Assembly: GCF_009870825.1 (NCBI RefSeq)
Contig: NZ_WTWY01000022.1
Coordinates: forward strand, 1-64,000
Length of the DNA: 64,000 bases
Direction: 5' to 3'
DNA from: Paenibacillus sp. USDA918EY
GTDB lineage: Bacteria; Bacillota; Bacilli; Paenibacillales; Paenibacillaceae
The stretch's first letter is position 1; every line of letters begins with the position of its first letter. Below the pieces are notes generated by a model. The model saw nothing but the letters and a program-made list of their open reading frames with translations. It did no database searches and was not told the DNA's origin. Below are positions 8,115-22,177 of this stretch, in pieces. The translations under genes were made by a program, and so were the position numbers.

Positions 8115-8144
8115 TTGCCATATACGAAGAAACTGCATTACAAT
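8115..8144 (+). promoter_or_regulatory. Promoter of the GDSL hydrolase gene
   Basis: -35 TTGCCA (8115-8120), 18-nt spacer, -10 TACAAT (8139-8144). Each box is 5/6. It sits 40 bp before the start codon. Confidence 0.6.
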
Positions 8145-8183
8145 AGAAGTTAAAAGAAATAATATTGGAAACGGGGTGATGCT

Positions 8184-8945
8184 GTGAGCGGTTTTCAACA
8201 GGAATTCGGGGATGGCGGTGCCAAATACATCGTATCCGGCGATTCCATCTCCAAAGGTGTCGTGTATGACGAGGTTCGAAAAAAATACGTCGTTCTAGAG
8301 GATAACTATGTATCGCTGCTGCAAAGCAAGCTGAAGGGCGCCGTCCGCAATACGGCAAGATTCGGAAATACGCTGCTCAAGGGAATAAGCAATCTGAAAA
8401 AGGATGTCGTAAAGGAGAAGCCGAACATCGTGCTGATCGAATACGGCGGAAACGATTGCGATTATAACTGGAGCGAAATTGCCAAAGACCCGGGCCGCGA
8501 GCATCTGCCGAAAACGGATTTTCATACGTTCGAAAAAGTGCTGACGGAAACGGTCAACGAGCTGAAAAGCCAGCAAATCATCCCGATTCTGATGAGCCTG
8601 CCTCCGCTGAACGCGGACAATTATTTCAAATGGGTCACGCAAAACGATCCGGAGGCGCAGCAAAACGTTATGAAATGGCTCGGCAGCGTCACGAAAATCT
8701 ATTGGTGGCAGGAACGATACAACTCGACCATTCTCAAGGTATCCGAGCTGACCAAAACGAAATTGATCGACGTTCGCGGCGCGTTTCTGCAGCATCCCGA
8801 CTTCACGAAATTTATATGCTCGGACGGCATTCATCCGAATGAGGCCGGCCACCGCATCATTTTCGACAAAGTGGTGGAATTCGTCAAAACGAATTACAAG
8901 CATCTGCTGCTGGACGGCGGAACAAACGCCGCCTGCGAAGCATAA
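8184..8945 (+). CDS. SGNH/GDSL-family hydrolase (cytoplasmic)
   Basis: 253 residues. The four SGNH blocks are present: VSGDSISKG (Ser21), the oxyanion Gly near residue 61, YGGND (Asn90), and SDGIHPNEAGH (Asp214, His217). No signal peptide. The start is a GTG at 8184 with GGGGTGAT just before it. Monocistronic, with its own promoter and terminator. The family hydrolyses esters of lipids, acylated sugars or peptides; the substrate here is unknown. Confidence 0.85.
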   Translation: MSGFQQEFGDGGAKYIVSGDSISKGVVYDEVRKKYVVLEDNYVSLLQSKLKGAVRNTARFGNTLLKGISNLKKDVVKEKPNIVLIEYGGNDCDYNWSEIAKDPGREHLPKTDFHTFEKVLTETVNELKSQQIIPILMSLPPLNADNYFKWVTQNDPEAQQNVMKWLGSVTKIYWWQERYNSTILKVSELTKTKLIDVRGAFLQHPDFTKFICSDGIHPNEAGHRIIFDKVVEFVKTNYKHLLLDGGTNAACEA

Positions 8946-8989
8946 AACCATAAATCACCCCGCAAAGCGGGCCAAATCATAAATCAGAC

Positions 8990-9075
8990 AAAAAGAATTC
9001 CCCTCGGAGATCTGGGCAAGCCGAGCAGCGCATGATTCATTCGCGCGCCCGGGCCTGATTCCGAGGGGGATTTTT
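8990..9075. terminator. Bidirectional terminator, GDSL gene / glgP
   Basis: AATTCCCCTCGG (to 9007) pairs with CCGAGGGGGATTTTT (9061-9075) over a long loop. The left flank AAAAAGAATT gives a T-run for leftward transcripts from glgP. Confidence 0.6.
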
Positions 9076-9145
9076 GTTTCCGTACGAAGCTGCCGAGGGC
9101 CGATGCAACGGAACGATGCCGGCATCCCATGTGCTTTTGCGGGGG

Positions 9146-11605
9146 TTACTTGATTTCGAAAGCGGTCCGTACCGGACGGATCTTCCAAATGTCGGATGCG
9201 TATCGCTTGACGGTGCAGTCGCTGGAAAAATGGCCGGAATGGGCGATGTTGACGACCGATTTGGCGGCCCAATCATGGGCGTTCAAATACGCCCGGTCTA
9301 CGGCGGCATGCGTATCGGCATAACCCGCAAAATCGCGCAGGACGAAAAACTCGTCGTTATGATCGAGAAGCGACTGGTAGATGAACTCGAACTCGCGGTC
9401 ATGGCGGCTAAACGGACCGGGATGGACCAAATCATCCAGCACGCGTTGGATCCTCGGGTCGCGCTCATAAACCTCCCTTGCCAAATATCCTCCATGATTG
9501 TAATAATCCAGCACTTCCTCCGAACGAAGCCCGAACAGGAACATGTTCTCCGCCCCGATGCGCTCATGAATTTCGACGTTGGCTCCGTCGAGCGTGCCGA
9601 CCGTCAGCGCGCCGTTCATCATGAACTTCATGTTGCCCGTCCCGGACGCCTCTTTGCCCGCCGTGGAGATCTGCTCGCTGACATTGGCGGCGGGGATGAT
9701 TTTTTCGGCGAGGGAAACGGAATAGTTTTCGAGGAACACGACTTTCAATTTGCCCTCCATGCGGGGATCGTTGTTGACCGTGTCCATGACGGCATGAATC
9801 AGCTTGATGATGCATTTCGCCAAAAAATAAGCCGGCGCCGCCTTGGCGGCAAAAATAAACGTGCGGGGCAAACGATCCACGGACGGATCGTCTTTCATAA
9901 GGTGATATAGATGCATAATGTGCAAAACGTTTAACAGCTGCCTTTTATAGGCGTGAAGGCGCTTCGCCTGCACGTCGAAAAGCGAGTCCGGATCGACCGA
10001 AACGCCCTGCTTCTCCCGGATATAGTCGGCAAGGCGCAGCTTGTTTCCGCGTTTGATCCTTCCGATTTCCTCCAGAAAAAGAGGGTCGTTTTGAAAACGC
10101 TCCAATTCCTGCAGCCGATCGGGATGTTCGATCCAGCCGGTGCCGATGCTGTCGCAGATGAGGCCGGCGAGCTCGGGATTGGCGTGCATGAGCCAGCGGC
10201 GGTGGGCGATGCCGTTGGTTTTGTTGTTGAACCGTTCCGGGAACAGGCCGTAAAAAGGCTGCATGACGTCCGTTTTCAAAAGCTCGGTATGCAGCCGGGC
10301 CACGCCGTTCACGCTGTAGCTGCCGACGACGGCCAAATGGGCCATCTTTACCTGCCCGCTTTCGATGACGGCCATCCGGGATACGAGATCCTGCCTGCCC
10401 GGAAAACGTTCGAGGAGCATGCCGCAAAAACGTTTGTTGATTTCCTCGATGATCATGTACACCCGCGGCAGAAGCTCGCGCACCATATGAATCGGCCATT
10501 TCTCAAGCGCTTCGCTCATCAGCGTATGGTTTGTATATGAAACCGTCCGGGTGGTGACATCCCATGCCTCATCCCAGCCGAAGCCTTTTTCGTCGATCAG
10601 GATCCGCATCAGCTCCGGGATGACCAGCGTCGGATGTGTATCGTTAATATGGACGGCGACCTTCCGGGGAAGTTCGGTAAAGGGGAGCCCCAGCTTCCCG
10701 AAAGTCCGCAGCACGCTCTGCAGCCCCGCCGAGCATAAAAAATATTGCTGCTTCAGGCGGAGCAGCTTGCCCTCGTATCCCGAATCGTCCGGATACAAAA
10801 ATTCGGAGATGGATTCGACCGAACGGTTATAGTCCAAAAACGTATAATACCCGTTATTGGGCTGCCCGTTCTGGGCCCTGAAGCGCATTTTGGCCGGATC
10901 GGCCGCCGATTCCGCGCTCCACAGCCGGAGCGTATTGACATGGGCGCTGCCGTAACCGACGATCGGCACGTCATAGGGAACGGCCCAAATTTTTTCGTCG
11001 CCCACCGTTTCGAAGACCGTCCTGCCGTTTTTCTCGGACACCTCCACGCGGCCCCAAAAGCTGACCTCAACCCGCTTATCCTCCCGGCGTTCCTCCCACA
11101 CGTTCCCTTTTTGCAGCCAGGGATCCGGGAGCTCCACCTGATGTCCGTCGACGATTTTTTGCTCGAACAAGCCGTATTTATAACGGATGCCGCAGCCGTG
11201 TCCCGCAAAACCCAAGGAAGCGAGCGAGTCGAGAAAACAGGCGGCGAGGCGGCCAAGCCCCCCGTTCCCGAGGCCCGCGTCCGGCTCCTGCTCTTCGATC
11301 GTTTCCAAGTCCCAGCCCAGTTCCTTCAATCCTTTCCGGACGGTGTCGTATACGCCGAGATTCAGCACATTGTTTCCGAGCATGCGGCCGACCAGAAATT
11401 CCATCGAAAAATAATAAACCTGCTTTTCCCGGTTCGTTTTGTAAGCCTGATTGGTTCCGGCCCACTCGCGCCCGATATGTTCACGAATAAGGCTCCCGAG
11501 AACCCTGTATATGTCGTCTGCCGTCGCCTCCTCAACGTTTTTCCCCAAGCGGCTGACAAGCTGTTCTTTAAACACCGTTGTGAATAATTCCATATCGTAG
11601 AACAA
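9146..11605 (-). CDS. glgP: Glycogen phosphorylase
   Basis: 819 residues, full length for bacterial GT35 phosphorylase. It releases glucose-1-phosphate from alpha-1,4-glucan ends using PLP. The signature EASGTGNMKFMMNGALTVG, with the PLP lysine in GNMKF, is intact, as are DAGLGNGGLGRLAACFLDS near the N-terminus and VHINDTHP in the middle. The start is TTG 11605, 9 nt after GGGGG; the next Met, 4 codons on, is too far from that site. Third gene after glgC and glgD, separated from glgD by 27 bp. It ends in a shared terminator. Confidence 0.95.
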   Translation of the reverse strand: MFYDMELFTTVFKEQLVSRLGKNVEEATADDIYRVLGSLIREHIGREWAGTNQAYKTNREKQVYYFSMEFLVGRMLGNNVLNLGVYDTVRKGLKELGWDLETIEEQEPDAGLGNGGLGRLAACFLDSLASLGFAGHGCGIRYKYGLFEQKIVDGHQVELPDPWLQKGNVWEERREDKRVEVSFWGRVEVSEKNGRTVFETVGDEKIWAVPYDVPIVGYGSAHVNTLRLWSAESAADPAKMRFRAQNGQPNNGYYTFLDYNRSVESISEFLYPDDSGYEGKLLRLKQQYFLCSAGLQSVLRTFGKLGLPFTELPRKVAVHINDTHPTLVIPELMRILIDEKGFGWDEAWDVTTRTVSYTNHTLMSEALEKWPIHMVRELLPRVYMIIEEINKRFCGMLLERFPGRQDLVSRMAVIESGQVKMAHLAVVGSYSVNGVARLHTELLKTDVMQPFYGLFPERFNNKTNGIAHRRWLMHANPELAGLICDSIGTGWIEHPDRLQELERFQNDPLFLEEIGRIKRGNKLRLADYIREKQGVSVDPDSLFDVQAKRLHAYKRQLLNVLHIMHLYHLMKDDPSVDRLPRTFIFAAKAAPAYFLAKCIIKLIHAVMDTVNNDPRMEGKLKVVFLENYSVSLAEKIIPAANVSEQISTAGKEASGTGNMKFMMNGALTVGTLDGANVEIHERIGAENMFLFGLRSEEVLDYYNHGGYLAREVYERDPRIQRVLDDLVHPGPFSRHDREFEFIYQSLLDHNDEFFVLRDFAGYADTHAAVDRAYLNAHDWAAKSVVNIAHSGHFSSDCTVKRYASDIWKIRPVRTAFEIK

Positions 11606-11632
11606 AGAAGTTATCCCCCTGACGCGTTAAGT

Positions 11633-12736
11633 TTAGATCGCGGTGTCTTTGGCAACCACAAAAGGCTTCTTTACGTCGCCTTGAAGTTTGCGGCCCTTCG
11701 AGATGGTGACATCTTTGTCCAGAATGACGTTTTCCAGCACCGCATCCCCTTCGATGACGCATTTTTGCATAATGATCGAATTATAGATCCGCGCCCCTTC
11801 CTTGACCTGCACCCCGCGGAATAAAATGCTGTTGTGGACCGTTCCCCCAATCTGGCAGCCGTTGGCCACCAGCGAATTGCTGACATCCGCCGATTCCGAA
11901 TATTTGGCCGGAACCTCATATTTGATTTTGGTGTGAACCGGCTGTTCCCGGAACAATGAATTGTATTTTTCCGGCTGAAGCAGCTCCAGGCTGTTGCGGT
12001 AGTAGCTCTCCAACGAGTTGATTACGGCATGGTAGCCGTTGTATTCGTAGCCGGCAATACGCAGCCTGCCGCGGTTTTTCTGGATGGCGTCGCGGAAAAA
12101 ATGGCTTTCCCCATGGGCGATGCATTGCTTGGCGAGATGAAGGAACAGCTTTTTCTCCATGATGAACATTTCCATATAAATATTGGCGTGGTCCTGCTCG
12201 AGATGGATGTCCGTCACTCTGCCGCTTTCGTCCACGTCTAATCGGGTGCAGTATTGGTGCTCCGGCCGGAGCCGGTCCACTTTCGTGTAGATCAAGGTCA
12301 CGTCGGCTTCCTGCTTCAGATGATAGTCATAGGCCGCGCAAAAATCGACATTGCTCAAGTGCTGGCTTCCGGTATAAATGACATATTGGGCGGAACCGCG
12401 TTCAAAAAAGTCCTGATTATTATGAATATGCTGCATTTCGCCGCTGGAAACATCGGACGGGTCATTCCAGTCGGGAGGGAGAATGAACAGCCCGCCCCGT
12501 TTGCGGTCCAAATCCCACGGGCGTCCTTCGCCAAGGTGATCCAGCAGCGAGCGGTATTTACGGCGGACAAACAGCGCGATATCAAGCACGCCCGCATGCA
12601 TCATATTGGACATCACGAAATCGATCAGCCGGTACCTGCCGGCAAAAGGCACGGCCGCGCCGCAGCGGAAATAGGTAAGCTCGTTCAACAAATCCAGCTC
12701 ATGATCCAGATTGATGACTCCCATGAGTTGCTTCAT
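11633..12736 (-). CDS. glgD: GlgD, regulatory subunit-like of ADP-glucose pyrophosphorylase
   Basis: 367 residues. A nucleotidyltransferase-like N-terminal domain, but the catalytic GGxGxRL loop of GlgC is missing (the start reads MGVINLDHE...ELTYFRCGAAVPFAGRYRLIDF). The C-terminal left-handed beta-helix is present (NSLVANGCQIGGTVHNSILFRGV). In Firmicutes GlgD pairs with GlgC and modifies its activity. The start at 12736 is set by AAGGACGG; a longer in-frame start at 12838 has no support. It sits 43 bp after glgC. Confidence 0.92.
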   Translation of the reverse strand: MKQLMGVINLDHELDLLNELTYFRCGAAVPFAGRYRLIDFVMSNMMHAGVLDIALFVRRKYRSLLDHLGEGRPWDLDRKRGGLFILPPDWNDPSDVSSGEMQHIHNNQDFFERGSAQYVIYTGSQHLSNVDFCAAYDYHLKQEADVTLIYTKVDRLRPEHQYCTRLDVDESGRVTDIHLEQDHANIYMEMFIMEKKLFLHLAKQCIAHGESHFFRDAIQKNRGRLRIAGYEYNGYHAVINSLESYYRNSLELLQPEKYNSLFREQPVHTKIKYEVPAKYSESADVSNSLVANGCQIGGTVHNSILFRGVQVKEGARIYNSIIMQKCVIEGDAVLENVILDKDVTISKGRKLQGDVKKPFVVAKDTAI

Positions 12737-12779
12737 AAAGGCACCGTCCTTTTTTTGACTATTTAGATTTTGTATGCCC

Positions 12780-13955
12780 TCAGATGATCGTTGTTGGAGT
12801 TGATGTTTTCGAGCCTGCCGCCATGTCGCTGTCGCCATTGATCAGCGCGATCCCCCCTTCTCCCTCCGGATATCCGCCGATGACCGTCCCATCCTCAATT
12901 ACCATGTTCTCGGCAACGATCGCACGGTGAATCCGAACATTCCGTCCGATCTTGACCTGAGGCATGATGACGGAATCCTTCACCACGCTGCCTTCCCCCA
13001 CCTCAACCCCGTAAAACAGCACGGAATGGCTTACCTCGCCGTACACGGTGCAGCCTTCATTGATCATGCTATTCCGGACTTTGGCACCGGGCGCGATATA
13101 TTCGGCAGGCTGGTTCGGATTCCGCGTAAAAATCCGCCACCCCGGATCGTTTAAAACAAGCTTCGGATGCTCCGATAAAAGATCCATGTTCGCTTCCCAC
13201 AGACTGTCGATCGTTCCGACGTCCTTCCAATAGCCGTCAAACGGATAGGCGTACATCTTTCTTCCATCGGAGAGCATCATCGGAATGATGTCTTTGCCAA
13301 AGTCATGGCTTGTGCCCGGCTGGTCCACGTTTTGCAGCAAATAGGTTTTCAACACATCCCACTTGAATAAATATACGCCCATCGATGCCAGAGTGCTCCT
13401 TGGCCGCACCGGTTTTTCCTCGAATTCATAAATGCGAAGCTCTTCATCGGTGTTCAAAATGCCAAACCGCGTGGCTTCCTCCAAAGTCACATCGATCACG
13501 GAAATGGTGCAGTCGGCGTTATTTTTCTTGTGGTGTTGCAGCATTTGATCATAATCCATTTTGTAGATGTGGTCTCCGGACAAAATCAGCACATGCTCCG
13601 GATCGTATTGCTCGATAAATTTCAGGTTCCTGAAAATCGCATCCGCCGTGCCCCTGTACCAGCTTGTTCCGTCTTCCCGCTCATAAGGCGGCAAAACGTA
13701 AACGCCCCCGCTCCGATGCTCCATATCCCAGTCTCTGCCGATCCCGATATAGGAATGGAGCACGAGCGGTTCGTATTGCGTAAGCACGCCGACGGTATCG
13801 ATCCCCGAATTGGAGCAGTTGCTAAGCGTAAAATCAATGATCCGGTAGGTTCCGCCAAAATAAACCGCAGGTTTGGCCAGCGTTTTCGTCAAGCCTTTAA
13901 GCCGCTTGCCCTGTCCTCCTGCCAGCAGCATGGCTACGACTTCCTTTCTTCTCAT
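12780..13955 (-). CDS. glgC: Glucose-1-phosphate adenylyltransferase
   Basis: 391 residues. It makes ADP-glucose from glucose-1-phosphate and ATP, the committed step of glycogen synthesis. [16 protein letters not shown] is the nucleotide loop; [27 protein letters not shown] (metal-binding Asp) and GYWKDVGT are all intact, followed by the C-terminal beta-helix. Start 13955 has AAGGAGG 7 nt upstream; the ORF extends upstream without a ribosome site. First gene of glgCDP. No branching-enzyme (glgB) or synthase (glgA) gene is in the window. Confidence 0.95.
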   Translation of the reverse strand: MRRKEVVAMLLAGGQGKRLKGLTKTLAKPAVYFGGTYRIIDFTLSNCSNSGIDTVGVLTQYEPLVLHSYIGIGRDWDMEHRSGGVYVLPPYEREDGTSWYRGTADAIFRNLKFIEQYDPEHVLILSGDHIYKMDYDQMLQHHKKNNADCTISVIDVTLEEATRFGILNTDEELRIYEFEEKPVRPRSTLASMGVYLFKWDVLKTYLLQNVDQPGTSHDFGKDIIPMMLSDGRKMYAYPFDGYWKDVGTIDSLWEANMDLLSEHPKLVLNDPGWRIFTRNPNQPAEYIAPGAKVRNSMINEGCTVYGEVSHSVLFYGVEVGEGSVVKDSVIMPQVKIGRNVRIHRAIVAENMVIEDGTVIGGYPEGEGGIALINGDSDMAAGSKTSTPTTII

Positions 13956-14314
13956 GAAAAAACCTCCTTCAATCATGTTCAAGGACGAAACCTGCAATGA
14001 TGGGTATGTACGGATATCGCAAGATGCAAGCTTTGTGCAAAACGGTTGAACGTACGGAACGAAACTTCCGAAACAGCCATGGATGCTGCTAATAAGCCGG
14101 CAGCCCGCGTGAAAACGGTTATCTTGCTTTCATGAAGAGGCATTCGATGCAAAAAACAGCAGGCGGTTTGGGCTGGACTCTTCACCGTTTTGCGGATATC
14201 TGGTTATCGCTACAGGAATATGTAAACGTAAGCGTTTTCATTCGTCGAGATAATGGCTTTTTTGCTAAACATATTTCTCATCCCGCAAAAAGCCGAAACT
14301 TTAAAGGTTCGGAA
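13956..14314 (-). other. Upstream region of glgCDP
   Basis: About 360 bp without a gene. It holds a good cre site (14227-14240) but no -35/-10 pair that I can defend. The leader between the cre site and glgC is about 270 nt long, with no riboswitch class recognised. Confidence 0.4.
14227..14240 (-). promoter_or_regulatory. Candidate CcpA cre site upstream of glgC
   Basis: Minus strand TGAAAACGCTTACG matches the TGWAANCGNTNWCA consensus at 13 of 14 positions (last base differs). It would place glycogen metabolism under carbon catabolite control. Confidence 0.5.
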
Positions 14315-14360
14315 CGAAAAAAGGGTATCCCGCAGGTTCTTTAACCTTTGGGATACCCTT
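14315..14360 (-). terminator. Terminator of the beta-galactosidase/GcvP-like operon
   Basis: Minus strand: AAGGGTATCCC, 18-nt loop, GGGATACCCTT, then a run of T. The 11-bp stem is perfect. It lies 26 bp after the gcvPB-like stop. Confidence 0.85.
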
Positions 14361-14385
14361 ATCGGGTTGTGCTTATAAACGGCGA

Positions 14386-15972
14386 TCATACGGGATCTTT
14401 TTGCTCCTGCGGGCTCACCCCGGTTTTTTTCAAATAAGCGCGCCACGTAATGCACCACCGCTTCGGATCGTCCAGGGACGATTCGTCATTGCGGTGAACG
14501 GTGCTGTTATGCGGAGCCGTTTTGACGATCTCCGGATTCGTATAGGCTTCATTCGAAATCTGCTCCAGCGCCTGAATGTATTCGTCAAGATCTTCCTTGG
14601 AATAAGACTCGGTCGGCTCGAGCGTAAACGGCTGCGGCACGATGTACGGATGATGGGAGGTCCAGTAATGCAGCCCGAAATCACACATCCGGCGCGTAAT
14701 GTCCTCGGTTGTGACGCCGGTTTCGTCGGTCAGCTGCTTCCAGCTGTAGCGCACCTGCTCGAGGCGGCGCCCCTTGATGTACGGAGCGCTTGCGCCGCGG
14801 ATTTGCAAAATTTTATGGTACAAATAGTTGTTGTTCAGCACGGCGACCTGGGCCACGTCCTTCAAGCCCTCAGCGCCAAGGCTCAGAATCCAGGCGTATG
14901 CCCGCAGCACGGTTTGGGCGACGCCGTGGAAGCTGCGCACCTTGCCGATGCTGAGTTCGCCCTGATCCTTCAGCACGTAACGTCCGCCTTCTTCGCGTTC
15001 CACAAGCGGCCCCGGCAGGAACGGCTTCAATTCTTCGATCACGCCGAGCGCGCCCGTCGCCGGTCCTCCGCACATATGCGGGGCGGCGAAGGTTTTGTGC
15101 AGGTTGAAAAAGCACATATCAAAGCCCGCTTCCTTCGCCCGGGTGATGCCGAGCAAGCCGTTGGCGTTGGCTTGGTCGTAGTAGCATACGCCGCCTGCGG
15201 CATGCACCACATCCGTAAATTCCCGGATGCGGTGATTGTAAATGCCCGTGTCTTCCGGGTTCGCGACGACAAATCCGGCAGTCCGTTCGGAGACGGCGTT
15301 TTTCAGTTTTTCAAGGTCCGGGAAGCCGTCTTCGTCCGGATGCAGCGTAATGATCTTGTAGCCTTTGACCGCAGCGGTCGCCGCCTGGGACGGATGCGAG
15401 AAAATCGTCGTAATGATTTCGTCCCGCTGATCGCCTTCGCCGCGGGAATCATGATAAGCGCGGACGATGGACGCCATGGCCAGCAATGCTTGGGTACCGC
15501 TGCTCGGCTGGAATGAAAAAGCGTCCATGCCGGAAATTTCGCGCATCGCAAGGTCGAGTCGATGATAGATTTCAAGCATGCCCTGCACGGTGCCGGCGTC
15601 CTGCAGCGGATGAAGCTCCGTTAAACGCGGGTTGCGGATCAGCATTTCATTGATGCGCGGAATGTATTTCATCGTGCAGGTCCCCTGCCCGATTTCGACG
15701 TTCAAGTCCGATCCCAGCGTTTCCTGGGACAATCTCAAGTAATGGCGGAGCACTTTGGCCTGCCCGATCTCCGGGAGCGCGAGTGCCGAGGCGCGCCGCA
15801 TGGAGGCGGGAATGCTGTCCTCGGCGCTGCCGACGGCGGCCGCTACGGCGGCTTCGGCGCCCGGCGGGATGACGCCCCGCTCCCCTGGACGGTGAAGTTC
15901 AAAAATAACCGGTTCATCCCATTTGGCCTGGTGGAACTGACGAACCTTATGGTCTCTCTTAATCCGTTTCAT
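14386..15972 (-). CDS. gcvPB: Glycine dehydrogenase subunit 2-like PLP protein (GcvPB family), divergent
   Basis: 528 residues, longer than the usual ~490 of GcvPB. The family fold is clear: GxCTMKYIPRINE near residue 98, LHPLQDAGTVQG, then the PLP lysine in FNLHKTFAAPH (Lys293). Several blocks differ from canonical P-protein as I remember it: IFSHPSQAATAAVKGY replaces the AHGTNPASA-type motif, ANPEDTGIYN replaces TNPNTLG, and MCGGPATGALG replaces the GGGGPG loop. The C-terminal ~40 residues look like an extension. It forms the last step of an operon of sugar-uptake, beta-galactosidase and SDR genes, with no gcvT or gcvH nearby. It may therefore decarboxylate or cleave a different amino-acid-like compound. 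The start has GGGGGAAG upstream. Confidence 0.8.
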   Translation of the reverse strand: MKRIKRDHKVRQFHQAKWDEPVIFELHRPGERGVIPPGAEAAVAAAVGSAEDSIPASMRRASALALPEIGQAKVLRHYLRLSQETLGSDLNVEIGQGTCTMKYIPRINEMLIRNPRLTELHPLQDAGTVQGMLEIYHRLDLAMREISGMDAFSFQPSSGTQALLAMASIVRAYHDSRGEGDQRDEIITTIFSHPSQAATAAVKGYKIITLHPDEDGFPDLEKLKNAVSERTAGFVVANPEDTGIYNHRIREFTDVVHAAGGVCYYDQANANGLLGITRAKEAGFDMCFFNLHKTFAAPHMCGGPATGALGVIEELKPFLPGPLVEREEGGRYVLKDQGELSIGKVRSFHGVAQTVLRAYAWILSLGAEGLKDVAQVAVLNNNYLYHKILQIRGASAPYIKGRRLEQVRYSWKQLTDETGVTTEDITRRMCDFGLHYWTSHHPYIVPQPFTLEPTESYSKEDLDEYIQALEQISNEAYTNPEIVKTAPHNSTVHRNDESSLDDPKRWCITWRAYLKKTGVSPQEQKDPV

Positions 15973-15996
15973 GGCGTCTCTTCCCCCTCTTAGGTT

Positions 15997-17400
15997 CTAA
16001 TAGGCGATGCCTGTGCCGACAATCGCGCGGATCGCGGCCGCAAGGCGGTCCAGGTCGGACTGCGTATGGATTTCCGTCACGCAGTAGAGCGCGCATTGCC
16101 CCCACGCCGGATACCCCGCGGACAAATCCTTGCCGCCGAAAATCCCTTCCTCCATCAAGCGGCGGTTGATCTCGGCAACGGTAAGGCCCGTGGCGTTAAA
16201 GTCGACGACGAATTCCTTGAAAAAGGCGCCTTCAAAACGAAGGGAAACGCCCGGAATCTCCGCCAGCTTCTTCGCGGCATAATGCGATTTCTGGATGATG
16301 GTGCTGCCGACCTCACGCATGCCGTGCGGCCCGAGCAGCGCCAAATATACGCCTGCCGTGATCCCCCACAAGGCGGTTTGGGTGCCTACGGATTCTTTGC
16401 CCTTCTCCCGGAGGGCAAAGGACGTGCGCTCGTAGGCGACATCCCCGAAGCCGTATTCGCCCTCCACCTCGGTCGGCACGATGCCGAACAAGCGGGAAGG
16501 ATATTCCATGACGAATTTCTCTTCATCGCGCGTCGCGATGAAACCTGCCTGGCCGCCGCCGTAATTCATATGCATGCCAAGCGGCTGCAGATCCCCGCAG
16601 ACGATGTCCGCGCCGTAACGGGATGGCGCCTCCAAAACGCCTAGGGAGATCGGGTCGACGCCGACAATCGATACGGCGCCGGCGTCATGGGCAAGCTTCG
16701 AAATTTCCGCCCCCCGGTCCTCGATGATGCCGAGATACCCCGGGTTTTCGAAATAGACGGCGGCAACGTTGGCGCCGAGCTTCCCTTGCAGGTCGCTCAG
16801 ATCCATTTTCCCCGTAACCGGATCGATCTCCACGTATCCGATTTCCATGACCGGCATGCAGTAATTGCAAATAATCGCGGCTTTATCGGGATCGACGGAA
16901 CGCGGAAGCAACGCCTTCTTGCGGCCCGTCATACGGCCGGCCATCCGGATCGCGGTGGAAGCCGCTTGCGCCCAATCGAAAGTCGGGACGTTGACGACAT
17001 CCATGTCGACGAGTTCGGCGACGAGGCTCTGATATTCGAACAACGCCTGAAAACGCCCATGGTCTTCGTATGGTTCGCCGGCATAAGCGGTCACGAATTC
17101 GGAACGCTGGTTGATCTCGTCGCATACGGCCGGAATGAAGTGCTGCCAGCAGCCGGCTCCGAGGAAATTGAGGTAATCCGCGCCGTGCTTGTTTTGGGAC
17201 AGCAGGCCTTCGATATGGCGGCGCAGCTCGTATTCGTTCATCGCCGGCGGCAGGTTCATCTCCCGCTTCATCTTCAGGCCGTCCGGAATCGCGTCATGGA
17301 GCTGATCCATGGATGTCAGGCCGATTTCCTTCAGCATGGCGTCCCGGACCTCCGGAACGGTATTCGGAATATAAGGATGGGCAAAAGTTCTTTCAGCCAA
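15997..17400 (-). CDS. gcvPA: Glycine dehydrogenase subunit 1-like protein (GcvPA family), divergent
   Basis: 467 residues. The N-terminal YIPNTVPEVRDAMLKEIG and FLGAGCWQHFIPAV are typical of GcvPA, as is GEPYEDHGRFQALFEYQSLVAEL-like sequence. Later blocks depart from the canonical subunit: FALREKGKESVGTQTALWGITAGVYLA stands where RREKATSNICTxQ is expected. The start is TTG 17400, with GGAGG 8 nt upstream; the in-frame extension to 17475 overlaps the preceding SDR gene and has no ribosome site. It is 24 bp upstream of its gcvPB-like partner, with which it should form the alpha2beta2 P-protein-like enzyme. Confidence 0.8.
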   Translation of the reverse strand: MAERTFAHPYIPNTVPEVRDAMLKEIGLTSMDQLHDAIPDGLKMKREMNLPPAMNEYELRRHIEGLLSQNKHGADYLNFLGAGCWQHFIPAVCDEINQRSEFVTAYAGEPYEDHGRFQALFEYQSLVAELVDMDVVNVPTFDWAQAASTAIRMAGRMTGRKKALLPRSVDPDKAAIICNYCMPVMEIGYVEIDPVTGKMDLSDLQGKLGANVAAVYFENPGYLGIIEDRGAEISKLAHDAGAVSIVGVDPISLGVLEAPSRYGADIVCGDLQPLGMHMNYGGGQAGFIATRDEEKFVMEYPSRLFGIVPTEVEGEYGFGDVAYERTSFALREKGKESVGTQTALWGITAGVYLALLGPHGMREVGSTIIQKSHYAAKKLAEIPGVSLRFEGAFFKEFVVDFNATGLTVAEINRRLMEEGIFGGKDLSAGYPAWGQCALYCVTEIHTQSDLDRLAAAIRAIVGTGIAY

Positions 17401-17446
17401 ATTGATCGCCTCCGTTCGTGTTGGAAAAGCAAAACAAAGATCCGTC

Positions 17447-22173
<4,727 letters not shown>

Positions 22174-22177
<4 letters not shown>

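Noticed and set aside
8959-8971. CCCGC-AAA-GCGGG hairpin after the GDSL gene
   Set aside because: No T-run and a very short stem; the following long hairpin at 8990-9075 is the better terminator.
9074-9910. Rightward 278-codon open frame (with others at 9953-10540 and 10745-11587)
   Set aside because: All lie antisense within glgP, whose full-length motifs are unambiguous.
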